Positions 1 to 9,170 are shown, numbered from the stretch's first letter. The stretch is DNA of 46,065 nucleotides from Polaromonas sp. (GCA_021153985.1 JAJKJM010000070.1:1-46065); one strand, 5' to 3'. Program-made: numbers and translations. The notes: generated by a model not told the origin, from the sequence alone.

Positions 1-945
1 CAGTACCTCACACCGCTGGTGCTGGGCCAGGACCCCTGGGACTACGAATACCTGTGGCAGCGCATGTACCGCAGCACCCACGCCTGGGGCCGCAAGGGCG
101 TCACCATGGCGGCGATCTCGGCAGTCGACCTGGCGATCTGGGACATCCTGGGCAAGTCGGTGAACAAGCCGGTGTTCAAGCTGCTCGGCGGCCGCACCAA
201 GGAAAAGATTCCCTGCTACTACTCCAAGCTCTACCGCACCGACATCAAGGCCATGCAGGACGAGGCGCAAAAATACCTGGACCAAGGCTTCACCATGTTC
301 AAGTCGCGCTTTGGCTATGGCCCCGCGCATGGCACCAAGGGCGTTTCTGAAAACCTCAAGGCTGTCGAAGCGATTCGCGAAGTCATCGGCTACGACAACG
401 ACCTGATGATGGAGTGCTACATGGGCTGGAACCTGGAGTACGCCAAACGCATGCTGCCCAAGCTGGAGAAATTCCAGCCGCGTTGGGTCGAAGAACCGGT
501 GATTGCCGACGACATCGACGGCTACGCCGAACTCAATCAGCTCACCAGCATCCCGATCTCTGGCGGCGAGCATGAGTTCAGCCTCTATGGCTTCAAGCAG
601 CTGCTCGACAAAAAAGCCGTGTCCGTCGTGCAGTACGACACCAACCGCGTGGGCGGCATCACGGCGGCGCACAAGATCAATGCACTGTGCGAGGCCTACA
701 GCGTGCCGGTAATTCCGCATGCCGGGCAGATGCACAACTACCACCTGACCATGAGCACCCTCGCCTCGCCCATGAGCGAATACTTCCCCATGTTTGACGT
801 GGAAGTCGGCAACGAACTGTTCTATTACATCTTTGACGGTGAGCCTGTGGCTGAAAACGGTTTCCTGCAACTCGACGACAACAAGCCCGGCCTGGGCCTG
901 ACGATGAAGACCGAGTTCCTCAAAGACTTCAACATCGTCGAGTAA
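1..945 (+). CDS. Mandelate racemase/muconate-lactonizing family dehydratase, L-rhamnonate dehydratase-like (5' partial)
   Basis: The reading frame is open from the first base, so the N-terminal domain start lies outside the window. The visible part is the enolase-superfamily barrel: [10 protein letters not shown] with LLGG early, an acidic metal-ligand strand (MMECYMGWN), [22 protein letters not shown] and [10 protein letters not shown] near the end. The SGGEH and PHxxxxxxH blocks resemble L-rhamnonate dehydratase more than mandelate racemase. The family removes water from sugar acids to give 2-keto-3-deoxy acids, using a magnesium ion. The next gene starts 5 bp after the stop, and the downstream aldolase, lactonase and aldehyde dehydrogenase support a sugar-acid catabolic operon. 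The exact substrate cannot be read from sequence. Confidence 0.85.
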   Translation, partial: QYLTPLVLGQDPWDYEYLWQRMYRSTHAWGRKGVTMAAISAVDLAIWDILGKSVNKPVFKLLGGRTKEKIPCYYSKLYRTDIKAMQDEAQKYLDQGFTMFKSRFGYGPAHGTKGVSENLKAVEAIREVIGYDNDLMMECYMGWNLEYAKRMLPKLEKFQPRWVEEPVIADDIDGYAELNQLTSIPISGGEHEFSLYGFKQLLDKKAVSVVQYDTNRVGGITAAHKINALCEAYSVPVIPHAGQMHNYHLTMSTLASPMSEYFPMFDVEVGNELFYYIFDGEPVAENGFLQLDDNKPGLGLTMKTEFLKDFNIVE

Positions 946-950
946 GCAGC

Positions 951-1868
951 ATGGCAGCCAGATACCAGGGCGTGTTTCCGGTGGTGCCCACCACCTTCAC
1001 CGACGCGGGCGAATTGGACCTGGAAAGCCAGAAGCGCTGCGTTGATTTCATGATCGATGCGGGCTCGACGGGCTTGTGCATCCTGGCCAACTTCTCGGAG
1101 CAGTTTGTGCTGTCCGATGATGAGCGTGAAGTGCTCACGGCCGCCATCCTCAAGCACGTGGCTGGCCGTGTGCCGGTGATCGTGACGACCACGCACTTCG
1201 GCACCAGGGTGTGTGCCGAGCGCAGCCGCCGCGCGCAAGACCTGGGTGCGGCCATGGTGATGGTGATGCCGCCTTATCACGGCGCCACCATCCGCGTGAC
1301 GGAAGAAAAGATCTACGAATTCTTCGCCACGCTGTCGGCGGCGATTGACATTCCCATCATGATCCAGGACGCACCTGTCAGCGGCACCACGCTGTCGGCG
1401 CTTTTTCTGGCGCGCATGGCCAAAGAGATCCGCAATGTTGCCTATTTCAAGATAGAGACGCCAGGCGCGGCCTCCAAGCTGCGTGAGCTGATCCGCCTGG
1501 GCGGCGATGCGATTGAGGGCCCCTGGGATGGTGAAGAAGCCATTACCCTGCTGCCCGACCTGGAAGCCGGCGCAACCGGTGCGATGACGGGCGGCGGCTA
1601 TCCGGATGGCATACGCAAGATCATGGATGCGTGGGTGGCCGGCAAGCGCGACGACGCCGTTGCCGAGTACACGCGCTGGCTGCCGCTGATCAATTACGAG
1701 AACCGCCAAGGGGGAATCCTCACGGCCAAGGCACTGATGAAAGAAGGCGGCGTGATCGCCTGTGAGGCGCCGCGCCACCCATTTCCGGCCATGCACCCCG
1801 AGGTGCGCAAGGGCTTGATCGCCACCGCGCGGCGGCTAGACCCGATGGTGCTACGCTGGGGAAAGTAG
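951..1868 (+). CDS. Dihydrodipicolinate synthase/N-acetylneuraminate lyase family aldolase or dehydratase
   Basis: This is a 305-residue class I (Schiff-base) barrel enzyme, the usual family length. The N-terminus YQGVFPVVPTTF is typical; the tyrosine of VMPPYHGATI and the lysine of VAYFKIE match the catalytic Tyr and Schiff-base Lys. Such enzymes in sugar-acid operons either cleave 2-keto-3-deoxy acids to pyruvate plus an aldehyde or dehydrate them to alpha-ketoglutaric semialdehyde. The start is 5 bp after the upstream dehydratase stop, so the two are almost certainly co-transcribed. The downstream aldehyde dehydrogenase could act on the product of either reaction. True lysine-biosynthetic DapA is unlikely given the context. 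Confidence 0.85.
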   Translation: MAARYQGVFPVVPTTFTDAGELDLESQKRCVDFMIDAGSTGLCILANFSEQFVLSDDEREVLTAAILKHVAGRVPVIVTTTHFGTRVCAERSRRAQDLGAAMVMVMPPYHGATIRVTEEKIYEFFATLSAAIDIPIMIQDAPVSGTTLSALFLARMAKEIRNVAYFKIETPGAASKLRELIRLGGDAIEGPWDGEEAITLLPDLEAGATGAMTGGGYPDGIRKIMDAWVAGKRDDAVAEYTRWLPLINYENRQGGILTAKALMKEGGVIACEAPRHPFPAMHPEVRKGLIATARRLDPMVLRWGK

Positions 1869-1923
1869 GCGGCATGGGCGGCGGTCCCTACACCCCTCTG
1901 TTCTAACCGCTCTGCTCCGCCAG

Positions 1924-1996
1924 TTCTATCCCTTCTTCTCCCTCGTTCTCTCTCCCTCTCTCTCCTTATCCCTTCCCTTCCAGGCTCTCCCCTTTT
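1924..1996 (+). repeat. Long polypyrimidine tract in the leader of the beta-propeller gene
   Basis: The spacer between the aldolase and propeller genes contains about 73 bases that are almost all C or T, broken by only a handful of purines, with short TCTC runs. The tract ends just before a CAGGA ribosome-binding site for the ATG at 2007. Such tracts can form triplex or slipped structures or serve as an unstructured leader with Rho access; which applies here is unknown. Confidence 0.6.
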
Positions 1997-2006
1997 CAGG
2001 ACAATC

Positions 2007-2951
2007 ATGCCCCTCAGGGAAACACTCTTGCTGGTGCAGAAATGCGCCCATACCTTCAGCTTTTACGACCTCGCCACCGGCCGGGCGGAAAAGCACATCG
2101 TGCTGCCCAACTTTCCGCACGAGTTCACCGTGGACCCGGTGCGCGGGCTGGCGTATGTGGGCCACTACGGGATAGAGACCGCCAGCCATCTCGGCGACAT
2201 GGGCGGGCACTCGGTGTTTGTCATTGACCTGGCGCAGCAACAGCATGTGGCCACGCTGAACCTGTGGCCGTATTACCGGCCGCATGGCCTGACGGTGGAC
2301 AGCCTGGGCCGCCTCTTCGTGATGTCGGAGGCGCACAACGTACTGTTGCGCTTTTCAGACCCGGCGAAGGTGCATGTGCCGGACCTGGCGGTGCCCTCAG
2401 GCGGCTACAAAACCCATCTGTTCGCGCTGACGAAAGACGCGCAGACGGCTTACGCGCTGAACCTGTTGTCCAACACCGTCACCAAAATCAAGCCCAACGA
2501 CCCGACGTTCGCACCGGTGGCCATGGTGCCGGGCCCCGTGCCCGAAGGCAATGTGCTGTCGGCGGATGAGTCGCTTCTCTACGTCGCCAACCGCGGCGAC
2601 GACACCATCGTGGCGGTCGACACGGCCAGCATGAAAGTCGTCGCCTCCGGCAAAACGCGGCGCGACCCCAACCGTGTCTACCGCTTCCAAGGTGCACAGG
2701 GGCAAGACCTGCTGCTCACCACCAACTCGGGCGAACACTCGCTGTCGGTGTTCGGCACCGACCTGCAGGAGCAGCGCTGCTTTGCCTTGCCCAGCAACCC
2801 GCTGGCACTGTCCTTCCACCCGGTGGACAGGGCCGTTTACATCTCGTTCCAGGACGACACGGTGCGCCGCCTCAGCCTCGATACTTTTGAATTCGGGCAG
2901 GAGATCAAGACCTTGCGCGAGCCCGATTCTTCTTACGTCTGGCGGCGTTAA
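2007..2951 (+). CDS. YncE/SMP-30-like beta-propeller protein
   Basis: A 314-residue protein made of propeller-type repeats: motifs such as FTVDPVRGLAYVGHYG, GLTVDSLGRLFVMSE, SADESLLYVANRGDDTIVAVD and FHPVDRAVYISFQDDT recur about every 45 residues. No signal peptide is evident, so it is probably cytoplasmic. In sugar-acid operons such propellers can be lactonases (SMP-30/gluconolactonase or YkgB type), which would fit the pathway, but I cannot identify the metal-binding residues of a true SMP-30 lactonase. Start ATG follows CAGGA by six bases. The next gene begins 30 bp downstream on the same strand. Confidence 0.6.
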   Translation: MPLRETLLLVQKCAHTFSFYDLATGRAEKHIVLPNFPHEFTVDPVRGLAYVGHYGIETASHLGDMGGHSVFVIDLAQQQHVATLNLWPYYRPHGLTVDSLGRLFVMSEAHNVLLRFSDPAKVHVPDLAVPSGGYKTHLFALTKDAQTAYALNLLSNTVTKIKPNDPTFAPVAMVPGPVPEGNVLSADESLLYVANRGDDTIVAVDTASMKVVASGKTRRDPNRVYRFQGAQGQDLLLTTNSGEHSLSVFGTDLQEQRCFALPSNPLALSFHPVDRAVYISFQDDTVRRLSLDTFEFGQEIKTLREPDSSYVWRR

Positions 2952-2981
2952 GCTAACCCAGGCACGGCCCCTCCATCCGCC

Positions 2982-3893
2982 ATGAAGCTTGTCGACGCCC
3001 ATCACCATCTGTGGGACCTGTCGCGGGGACATTACCCCTGGCTGCAGGAAGCCTACGACCCGCAGGCCTTTTTTCTGGGCGATTACAGCCCGATCTGCCA
3101 GGACTTCCTGGCGCCCGATTACCGCGCCGCGGCGGGGCCCTGCGAGGTGGTCGCGACCGTGCATGTAGAGGCCGAACGCAACCGCCATGAGCAGCTCGCC
3201 GAAACCGCCTGGCTGCATGAAGTGCATGCGGTGCATGGCTTTCCCAACGCCGTGGTCGCCCATGCATGGTTTGACAGGCCTGACAGCGAAGAATGCCTGT
3301 TGGCGCAGTCGCGCTTTCCGCTGGTCCGGGGCATACGCAGCAAGCCGGTGACCTCCGCCTCGCCGGCGCACAGCGTGAAGGGCCAGGCCGGCACCATGCA
3401 GGACGAGGCCTGGCTGCGCGGCTTCTCGCTGCTCGAGAAATACCAGCTGCGCTGGGACCTGCGCGTGCCGGCCTGGCACCTGCCTGAGGCGGCCGAGGTG
3501 GCGGCCCTGTTTCCCAAGGTGCCCATCGTCCTCAACCACCACGGCTTTGCCTGGGACCGCAGCGAGGAAGGCCTTCAACGCTGGCGCGGCTGGATGGAAA
3601 CGCTGGCCCGGCAGGACAACGTGCACGTCAAGCTTTCGGAGTTCGGCCTGCGCGACCGGCCTTGGGATCTCCAGCAAAACGCGCGAATTGTGTATGAAAC
3701 GATTGCAATTTTTGGATGGCAACGCTGCATGTTCGCCAGCAACTTTCCGGTGGCCGGCCTGCGCATCAGTTACCCGGACCTGGTTGGCAGTGTGGCCGGT
3801 ATGCTGACCCACCTGCCGGGTCACCAGCAACATGCGATGATGTGCGATAACGCCCTGCGTTTTTATGCGATGGATGTGACGCCGCCCTTGTGA
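2982..3893 (+). CDS. Amidohydrolase family 2 protein, probable sugar lactonase
   Basis: The 303-residue protein starts MKLVDAHHHLWDL with the His-x-His metal signature of the amidohydrolase-2 (COG3618) group, followed by YPWL, the hallmark of L-fuconolactonase, L-rhamnono-lactonase and related enzymes. Further conserved blocks are VVATVHVEAE, PIVLNHHGFAWD and MFASNFPVAGL near the C-terminus. Members hydrolyse sugar lactones to the open acid, supplying the substrate for the dehydratase encoded upstream. It lies between the propeller and the aldehyde dehydrogenase on the same strand. Substrate assignment is inference; the family call is firm. Confidence 0.8.
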   Translation: MKLVDAHHHLWDLSRGHYPWLQEAYDPQAFFLGDYSPICQDFLAPDYRAAAGPCEVVATVHVEAERNRHEQLAETAWLHEVHAVHGFPNAVVAHAWFDRPDSEECLLAQSRFPLVRGIRSKPVTSASPAHSVKGQAGTMQDEAWLRGFSLLEKYQLRWDLRVPAWHLPEAAEVAALFPKVPIVLNHHGFAWDRSEEGLQRWRGWMETLARQDNVHVKLSEFGLRDRPWDLQQNARIVYETIAIFGWQRCMFASNFPVAGLRISYPDLVGSVAGMLTHLPGHQQHAMMCDNALRFYAMDVTPPL

Positions 3894-3975
3894 GACCGCT
3901 TTTGTGAAACGGCCTGCGCGCCCACCTCGTCCTTTCGTCATTCATGAATCAAGTTCAACTCCTGGAAGCACACCC

Positions 3976-5427
3976 ATGACCACAAAACACGACAACCTCA
4001 TCAACGGCCAATGGCTGGCCGGCAACAGCTACAGCCCCAACCTGAACCCCAGCAACCTGGCCGACGTGATCGGTGAGTACACGCAGGCCGATGCGGCCGG
4101 CCTGGATGCGGCAGTGCAGGCAGCGCAGGCGGCCTTCCCGGCCTGGTCCACCTCGGGCATCCAGGCGCGCTCGGACGCGCTCGACAAGATCGGCACCGAA
4201 ATCCTCGCTCGCCGCGAAGAGCTGGGCACCCTGCTCTCGCGCGAAGAAGGCAAAACCAAACCTGAAGGCATTGGCGAAGCCACGCGCGCCGGCCACATCT
4301 TCAAGTTCTTCGCGGGTGAATGCCTGCGCCTGTCGGGCGAGACCATGCCTTCGGTGCGGCCCGGCATCGGCGTGGAAATCACGCGTGAGCCCGTGGGCGT
4401 GGTCGGGCTGATCACACCGTGGAACTTCCCGATTGCCATCCCGGCCTGGAAGATCGCGCCGGCACTGGCATTCGGCAACTGCGTGGTGCTGAAGCCCGCC
4501 GACCTGGTGCCCGGCAGCGCCTGGGCACTGGCTGAAATCATCTCGCGCTCCGGCATTCCGGCCGGCGTGTTCAACCTGGTCATGGGCCCCGGCCGCGTGA
4601 TCGGCGATGCACTGGTCAACCACCCCGGCGTGAACGCCATCAGTTTTACCGGCTCGGTCGGTGTGGGCGGCCGCATTGCCGAGGCCTGCGCGAAGAACCT
4701 CAAGAAGGTACAGCTTGAGATGGGCGGCAAGAACCCGCAGGTCATCCTGGACGACGCCGACCTGACGCAGGCCGTGGAGCTGAGCGCGCAAAGCGCCTTT
4801 TATTCGACCGGCCAGCGCTGTACGGCGTCGAGCCGCCTCATCGTCACCGACGGCATCTACCCGGCCTTCGTCAAAGCCCTGCAAGAGCGCATGGCCCGCA
4901 TCAAGGTCGGCGACGCCCTCACCGCCGGCACCGACGTGGGCCCGGTATCGTCGCAGGCGCAGCTCGAGCAGGACTTGAGCTACATCGAAATCGGCAAGGC
5001 CGAGGGCGCGACCATGGCGTTTGGCGGTGCGCGCATCCCTTGCCATACCGGCAGCGGCGCCGAAGGTTATTACATGCAGCCTGCCCTCTTCAGCGAAAGC
5101 ACGGCCGGCATGCGCATCAACCGCGAAGAAATCTTCGGCCCGGTTGCCAGCATCATCCGCGTGAAAGACTACGAAGCCGCCCTGGCCGCCGCCAACGACA
5201 CGCCCTTCGGCCTGTCAGCCGGCATCGCCACCACCAGCCTTAAATACGCCACCCACTTCAAGCGCCACAGCCAGGCCGGCATGGTGATGGTGAATTTGCC
5301 GACGGCGGGTGTCGACTACCACGTGCCCTTTGGCGGCCGCAAGGGCTCCAGCTACGGCCCGCGCGAGCAGGGCAAGTACGCGCAGGAGTTTTTCACGACG
5401 GTGAAGACGGCCTATACGCTGGCCTGA
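3976..5427 (+). CDS. NAD(P)-dependent aldehyde dehydrogenase, alpha-ketoglutaric semialdehyde dehydrogenase-like
   Basis: The ATG at 3976, preceded by TGGAAG, gives a 483-residue protein, the normal ALDH length; earlier in-frame codons would add 24 residues of non-conserved sequence. Catalytic elements are in order: PWNFPIAIP with Asn150, the cofactor loop FTGSVGVG (224-231), the general base Glu248 in LEMGGKNP and the nucleophile Cys282 in GQRCTA. The C-terminus VPFGGRKGSSYGPREQG is typical. The family includes alpha-ketoglutaric semialdehyde and lactaldehyde dehydrogenases; either would finish the non-phosphorylating sugar-acid route encoded upstream. Its 3' end overlaps the convergent glycosyltransferase by 16 bp. 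Confidence 0.9.
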   Translation: MTTKHDNLINGQWLAGNSYSPNLNPSNLADVIGEYTQADAAGLDAAVQAAQAAFPAWSTSGIQARSDALDKIGTEILARREELGTLLSREEGKTKPEGIGEATRAGHIFKFFAGECLRLSGETMPSVRPGIGVEITREPVGVVGLITPWNFPIAIPAWKIAPALAFGNCVVLKPADLVPGSAWALAEIISRSGIPAGVFNLVMGPGRVIGDALVNHPGVNAISFTGSVGVGGRIAEACAKNLKKVQLEMGGKNPQVILDDADLTQAVELSAQSAFYSTGQRCTASSRLIVTDGIYPAFVKALQERMARIKVGDALTAGTDVGPVSSQAQLEQDLSYIEIGKAEGATMAFGGARIPCHTGSGAEGYYMQPALFSESTAGMRINREEIFGPVASIIRVKDYEAALAAANDTPFGLSAGIATTSLKYATHFKRHSQAGMVMVNLPTAGVDYHVPFGGRKGSSYGPREQGKYAQEFFTTVKTAYTLA

Positions 5428-6695
5428 TCGACCAGCGCCAGCAGCTCAGGCAGGCAGCGGGTGGCGAGATCAAAGCGCGCCAGCATGGCCTGGCGCGCAG
5501 CCTCACCCAAGTGCGCATGGGCGGCCGGGTTGGCAAGGACGCACGCGGCAGTATCGGCCAGCGCCTGCACGTCAAAGAAGTCAAACAGCAGCCCGTTAAC
5601 CCCATGCTCAATGACTTCCTCGACAGGCGCGGTGCGGCTGGCGACCACCACGCAGCCCGCGCTCATGGCTTCCAGGCAACTCCATGACAGGACAAAAGGG
5701 TAAGTCAGGTAAACGTGGCACCGGGAAACCTGCAGCAGCTGGAGATAGCTGGCATAGGGCAGCTTCCCCACAAAATGAACGCGCTCTGCCGGCAGTTGAT
5801 CACCCGCTTCGCGGAGCATCGCGTCTCGCCATGTTCCACCGCCCACCGGTTTGGCGCCGTAGCTCACGTCGTCGCCACCCACCAGCACACAGTGCGCATG
5901 CGGACGGGCCCGCAGAATGGCAGGCAAGGCCCGCATAAAGATGTGAAAACCGCGGTAGGGCTCCAGGTTGCGGTTGACGAAAGTCAGGACTTCGTCGCCA
6001 GGCCTGAATTGCCGGCCATCCGGCAGGGCAAACCGGGCTTCGGGTTCGGGCCTGGCAAGCGTTGTATCAATGCCGTCGTGAATGACCTGTATCCTGGCGC
6101 GATATTCCTTGGGCACTTGGTCACGCTGCCATTGCGTGGGTGCGTAAGCCGTATCCGCGACGCTGAGTGCGTGCATCAAGGCCGTGTTCTTCAAGCGCAG
6201 TGCCGAGCGCGCGGCCAGGCTTGCCGCGTAAAACTCCGGATCAAAATCGTAGTCACTGCCTTGTGCAGCGTAGTAGAACTCGGAGAAAACCATGAGCCTG
6301 GCTTGTGGCCAGACATCTTTGCAAAAAAGCGCCTCACCCCAACCAGGGTGGGCAATGATGAGGTCAGGAACAAAGCCTTTGCCGGCAAGTTGCTGCATCG
6401 CCTGCGCACATGCCATGCCGCGGAGCAGCTTGACTTCAAAATCCCGGGCCATCGGCAATTGGCTGGCGGCTTTCAAGGGGGCCGGCTGGTAGCGAACCAC
6501 CTGAACACCCTCAACTGGCCGGGGAGTGATGCCAAGGCCCAAAACCTCGTGTCCCTGCGCCGCCAATGCCCTGGCCACATGAACGAATTGCCCGGGAAAA
6601 TTCTGATGGATAAAAAGATAGCGCCGCCGCGAGGGAGTGGCCGGCTGCAATGAGGGGGTGCCAGTGCCTTGAGGGGATGGGATCTTGGACTTCAT
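5412..6695 (-). CDS. Glycosyltransferase family 4 protein
   Basis: A 427-residue GT-B type glycosyltransferase. The N-terminal Rossmann half begins with YLFIHQNFPGQFVHVARALAAQGHEV, and the C-terminal half carries VNRNLEPYRGFHIFMRALP, VLVGGDDVSYG, HFVGKLPYASYLQLLQVS and the donor-binding block LSWSCLEAMSAGCVVVAS...VEEVIEHGVNGLL typical of GT4. It probably transfers a sugar from a nucleotide-sugar to a surface polysaccharide or similar acceptor at the inner membrane. The acceptor is unknown and no other polysaccharide genes are adjacent. No clear Shine-Dalgarno precedes the ATG; the first 24 residues are not conserved-looking, so a later start is possible. Confidence 0.85.
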   Translation of the reverse strand: MKSKIPSPQGTGTPSLQPATPSRRRYLFIHQNFPGQFVHVARALAAQGHEVLGLGITPRPVEGVQVVRYQPAPLKAASQLPMARDFEVKLLRGMACAQAMQQLAGKGFVPDLIIAHPGWGEALFCKDVWPQARLMVFSEFYYAAQGSDYDFDPEFYAASLAARSALRLKNTALMHALSVADTAYAPTQWQRDQVPKEYRARIQVIHDGIDTTLARPEPEARFALPDGRQFRPGDEVLTFVNRNLEPYRGFHIFMRALPAILRARPHAHCVLVGGDDVSYGAKPVGGGTWRDAMLREAGDQLPAERVHFVGKLPYASYLQLLQVSRCHVYLTYPFVLSWSCLEAMSAGCVVVASRTAPVEEVIEHGVNGLLFDFFDVQALADTAACVLANPAAHAHLGEAARQAMLARFDLATRCLPELLALVDQASV

Positions 6696-6909
6696 GGGAG
6701 AGATTACGGATTACGGCAGTAGCTTGGTCAAAGAAAAAGGTTTCACATGATGGCGAGTTAATCCTTAGAGGGCAAGGACCCGCTACTCGCTTGTGATCGG
6801 CGCGCAACCAGCAGAACGCAGGTGTTCTGCCTCCGGCTGGCCTGACCAGCGCGGAGTTAGACTGCCCATGACGCCGGCATCTCCTGGCTCGCTCACATCA
6901 ATCAGAACG
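6696..6909. other. Intergenic region with a small hairpin
   Basis: This divergent spacer separates the glycosyltransferase from the small membrane protein gene. It contains a perfect 7-bp inverted repeat, GCAGAAC and GTTCTGC (6811-6817 and 6824-6830), with a 6-base loop and no T-tract. No convincing coding sequence or promoter was recognised. In-frame start codons exist upstream of 6910, but the sequence they would add does not look like protein. Confidence 0.35.
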
Positions 6910-7347
6910 ATGCACACCCTGCTTTCTATCCGCAATGCCCCGAAAATATTCTCCGCGCTGACCGCCGCGTATTTCATCACCAGCCTCGGCCACTTCAGCC
7001 ACAACGCCGAGTTCATCTGCGAGTACCCCAACCTACCGGCTTGGCTGACCCGCGCGCAGGTCTATGCGGTGTGGGCGGGCATCACTTCGGTGGGCGTGGT
7101 CGGCCTGCTGCTGATGCGCAAGAAATTCATGGCGACCGGCCTGCTGCTGATGGCTGTGTACGCGGCGATGGGCTTTGACGGCCTGGGCCACTATGCACTG
7201 GCTCCCATCGAGTTTCACCCTCTGGTCGCCAACGTCACCATTCTTTCGGAAGTGGTTGCTGCCGCGCTTTTGTTACCGGTGGTGTTGTGGTTCCTGGCGT
7301 TGCATATGCTTCGTCACGTCAGAACCTTTCGCAAAGAATGCCCATGA
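6910..7347 (+). CDS. Small integral membrane protein of unknown function
   Basis: From the ATG at 6910 the product is 145 residues with about four hydrophobic segments: around IFSALTAAYFITSLG, VYAVWAGITSVGVVGLLL, FMATGLLLMAVYAAMGF and VTILSEVVAAALLLPVVLWFLAL, ending in a basic tail. It is likely an inner-membrane protein. I do not recognise a named family. A longer ORF could start at 6793 or 6868, but those residues (ERRCSASGWPDQRG) look untranslated. Its stop codon overlaps the start of the next gene (ATGA arrangement), suggesting translational coupling. Confidence 0.6.
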   Translation: MHTLLSIRNAPKIFSALTAAYFITSLGHFSHNAEFICEYPNLPAWLTRAQVYAVWAGITSVGVVGLLLMRKKFMATGLLLMAVYAAMGFDGLGHYALAPIEFHPLVANVTILSEVVAAALLLPVVLWFLALHMLRHVRTFRKECP

Positions 7348-7688
7348 GATCCATCACTGAGCAGGAACGCCCGTTGGTGGAATTTTTGACAACGCTTGCG
7401 GGTCTCAGCGTGCCTGTCTCAAGCCTCAAGGTGCAGTCAATGAACGATGGAGGTATGGGAAGCCTTTTGATCGGTCCCGGCTTGGTCTCGCAAAAATACG
7501 GCTCCACGGCAGGGACATGCCACTTTCAAGATGCGGATGGCAGTCTGGTTGAAGCCTGCCTGAATCTCGACCAACACGGGCAGGCTTTTGAAATTGACGT
7601 CTGGAAAGTTAATTTCGAACAGCTGCTTCGGTGGCCTCAAAAGCGCGAGATTGTGGCAGGGCTGTCAAGCGGTTCAAGCAAATCCTGA
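7344..7688 (+). CDS. Small soluble protein of unknown function (possibly DUF6984-like)
   Basis: A 114-residue protein starting at the ATG that overlaps the upstream stop. It reads MRSITEQERPLVEFLTTLAG, then NDGGMGSLLIGP, ending with a serine-rich tail. The pattern 'RxLTxxERxLxxFL ... DGGMGSL' reminds me of the uncharacterised DUF6984 group; this is from memory and not certain. The protein is acidic, with no signal peptide or membrane segment. Overlap with the membrane-protein gene suggests co-expression. An alternative start two codons earlier (7338) is possible. Confidence 0.5.
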   Translation: MRSITEQERPLVEFLTTLAGLSVPVSSLKVQSMNDGGMGSLLIGPGLVSQKYGSTAGTCHFQDADGSLVEACLNLDQHGQAFEIDVWKVNFEQLLRWPQKREIVAGLSSGSSKS

Positions 7689-7771
7689 ACTCAAAGGCCC
7701 AAAGTGCTCACGCCGGATGAGCGAGCCCGCCTGATGCAGGCCGTCGAGGTTTCTTAGCCAGTTTTACGGAA

Positions 7772-7820
7772 TGCTATCGATTTAGTAGCTACTCGTCCAC
7801 GTCGGTAAAGGGCTACAGCC
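7772..7820 (+). repeat. Dispersed Comamonadaceae-type intergenic repeat, copy A
   Basis: Begins TGCTAT, then an AT-rich centre and AGTAGCT, and ends GGGCTACAGCC, followed by a T-run at 7823-7829. It shares this layout with five other copies in the window (18527, 19842, 22797, 30839, 38014). It lies in the spacer between the 3' end of the forward small gene and the 3' end of glmM; no gene is seen in 7689-7838. Confidence 0.65.
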
Positions 7821-7838
7821 ACTTTTTTCTTAAAAATC

Positions 7839-9170
7839 TCAGGAGCGCACCGTGTCGGCCACGCGCTCGGCGCAGCGCTTGGCCTGGCCCGCATCGCGCG
7901 CCTCGACCATCACTCGCAGCAGCGGCTCGGTGCCGCTGGCGCGTATCAGAATGCGGCCTGAGTCACCCAGTTCACCTTCAACGATCTTGGTCATGTCGGC
8001 AAGCTGCTTGCTGCTCTTCCAGTCCTGGCCGGGCTTGAGGCGCACGTTGATCAGCGTCTGCGGGAACAACACCACCTCGGCGAGCAATTGCGCAATGGTC
8101 TTGCCGCTGCGCACGCAAGCCTGCAGCACCTGCAGGGCGCTGATGAGGCCGTCGCCGGTGGTGTGTTTGTCGAGCGCCAGCAAATGGCCGGAGCCCTCGC
8201 CGCCCAGCAGCCAGCCGCGCTTGTCGAGCTCTTCGAGCACATAGCGGTCGCCGACCTTGGCGCGAACGAACTCCACGCCTTTTTTCTTGAGGGCCACTTC
8301 CACGGCCATATTGGTCATCAGCGTGCCGACGGTGCCGGGCACTTTCTCGCCGCGCGCCAGGCGCTCGTTGACCATAAGGAACAGCACTTCGTCGCCGTTG
8401 AAGAGGCGGCCGTCGGCATCTACCATTTGCAGGCGGTCGGCATCACCGTCGAGTGCGATGCCGTAGTGGGCCTTGTTGGCCCTGACGGCCTTGATCAGCG
8501 CATCGGGATGCGTGGCGCCGACCTCGTGGTTGATGTTCAGGCCGTCGGGCGAGCAGCCGATGGCGATGACCTCGGCGCCGAGCTCATGGAACACCAGGGG
8601 CGCGATGTGATACGCCGCGCCGTGGGCGCCATCGACCACGATCTTCAAGCCCTTGAGGGTGAGGTCATTGGCGAATGTGCTTTTGCAAAACTCGATGTAG
8701 CGGCCTGCGGCGTCGTCCAGGCGGCGGGCTTTGCCCAGGCTGGGTGAATCGGCCCATACAGGCGGCTCTTCTAGCGCGGCTTCGACGGCCAGTTCCCAGG
8801 CATCGTCGAGCTTGGTGCCTTGGGCGCTGAAAAACTTGATGCCGTTGTCGGGGTAGGCGTTGTGGCTGGCGCTGATGACCACGCCCAGGCTGGCACGCTG
8901 TGCCCTCGTGAGGTAGGCCACGCCCGGCGTAGGTAGGGGGCCGAGCAGCACCACATCGACGCCGGCGGAGTTAAAGCCCGACTCCAGCGCGCTTTCGAGC
9001 ATGTAGCCGGAAATGCGGGTGTCTTTGCCGATCAGCACGGTGGGGCGGGATTCGGTGCGGCGCAGCACGCGGCCCACGGCGTGCGCCAGGCGCAACACGA
9101 AGTCGGGTGTGATGGGCGCCTGGCCCACCGTGCCGCGAATGCCGTCGGTGCCGAAGTATTTTCTGGTCAT
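7839..9170 (-). CDS. glmM: Phosphoglucosamine mutase GlmM
   Basis: Converts glucosamine-6-phosphate to glucosamine-1-phosphate for UDP-GlcNAc, hence peptidoglycan and LPS. The 443-residue product starts [13 protein letters not shown]; the phosphorylated serine is Ser102 in [10 protein letters not shown], the metal loop is DGDADR, and the sugar- and phosphate-binding blocks GEGSGH and [12 protein letters not shown] are present. The ATG at 9170 is preceded by AAGGGA; the longer frame adds 21 non-family residues. It is last in the conserved rlmE-ftsH-folP-glmM order, 101 bp after folP. Confidence 0.97.
   Translation of the reverse strand: MTRKYFGTDGIRGTVGQAPITPDFVLRLAHAVGRVLRRTESRPTVLIGKDTRISGYMLESALESGFNSAGVDVVLLGPLPTPGVAYLTRAQRASLGVVISASHNAYPDNGIKFFSAQGTKLDDAWELAVEAALEEPPVWADSPSLGKARRLDDAAGRYIEFCKSTFANDLTLKGLKIVVDGAHGAAYHIAPLVFHELGAEVIAIGCSPDGLNINHEVGATHPDALIKAVRANKAHYGIALDGDADRLQMVDADGRLFNGDEVLFLMVNERLARGEKVPGTVGTLMTNMAVEVALKKKGVEFVRAKVGDRYVLEELDKRGWLLGGEGSGHLLALDKHTTGDGLISALQVLQACVRSGKTIAQLLAEVVLFPQTLINVRLKPGQDWKSSKQLADMTKIVEGELGDSGRILIRASGTEPLLRVMVEARDAGQAKRCAERVADTVRS

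Noticed and set aside
2397-3941. 514-codon open frame on the minus strand
   Set aside because: It is antisense to the propeller and amidohydrolase genes, whose plus-strand products show clear family motifs. Long antisense frames are expected at this GC content.
6801-6862. Possible integron attC site (GTTAGAC at 6856-6862 near an inverted repeat)
   Set aside because: No matching inverse core (RYYYAAC) was found upstream at a suitable distance, there is no integrase, and the single 7-mer can occur by chance.
7689-7760. Short coding-like stretch (LTPDERARLMQAVEVS) after the small protein gene
   Set aside because: Only 18 codons, no ribosome-binding site; could be a gene remnant but cannot be supported.
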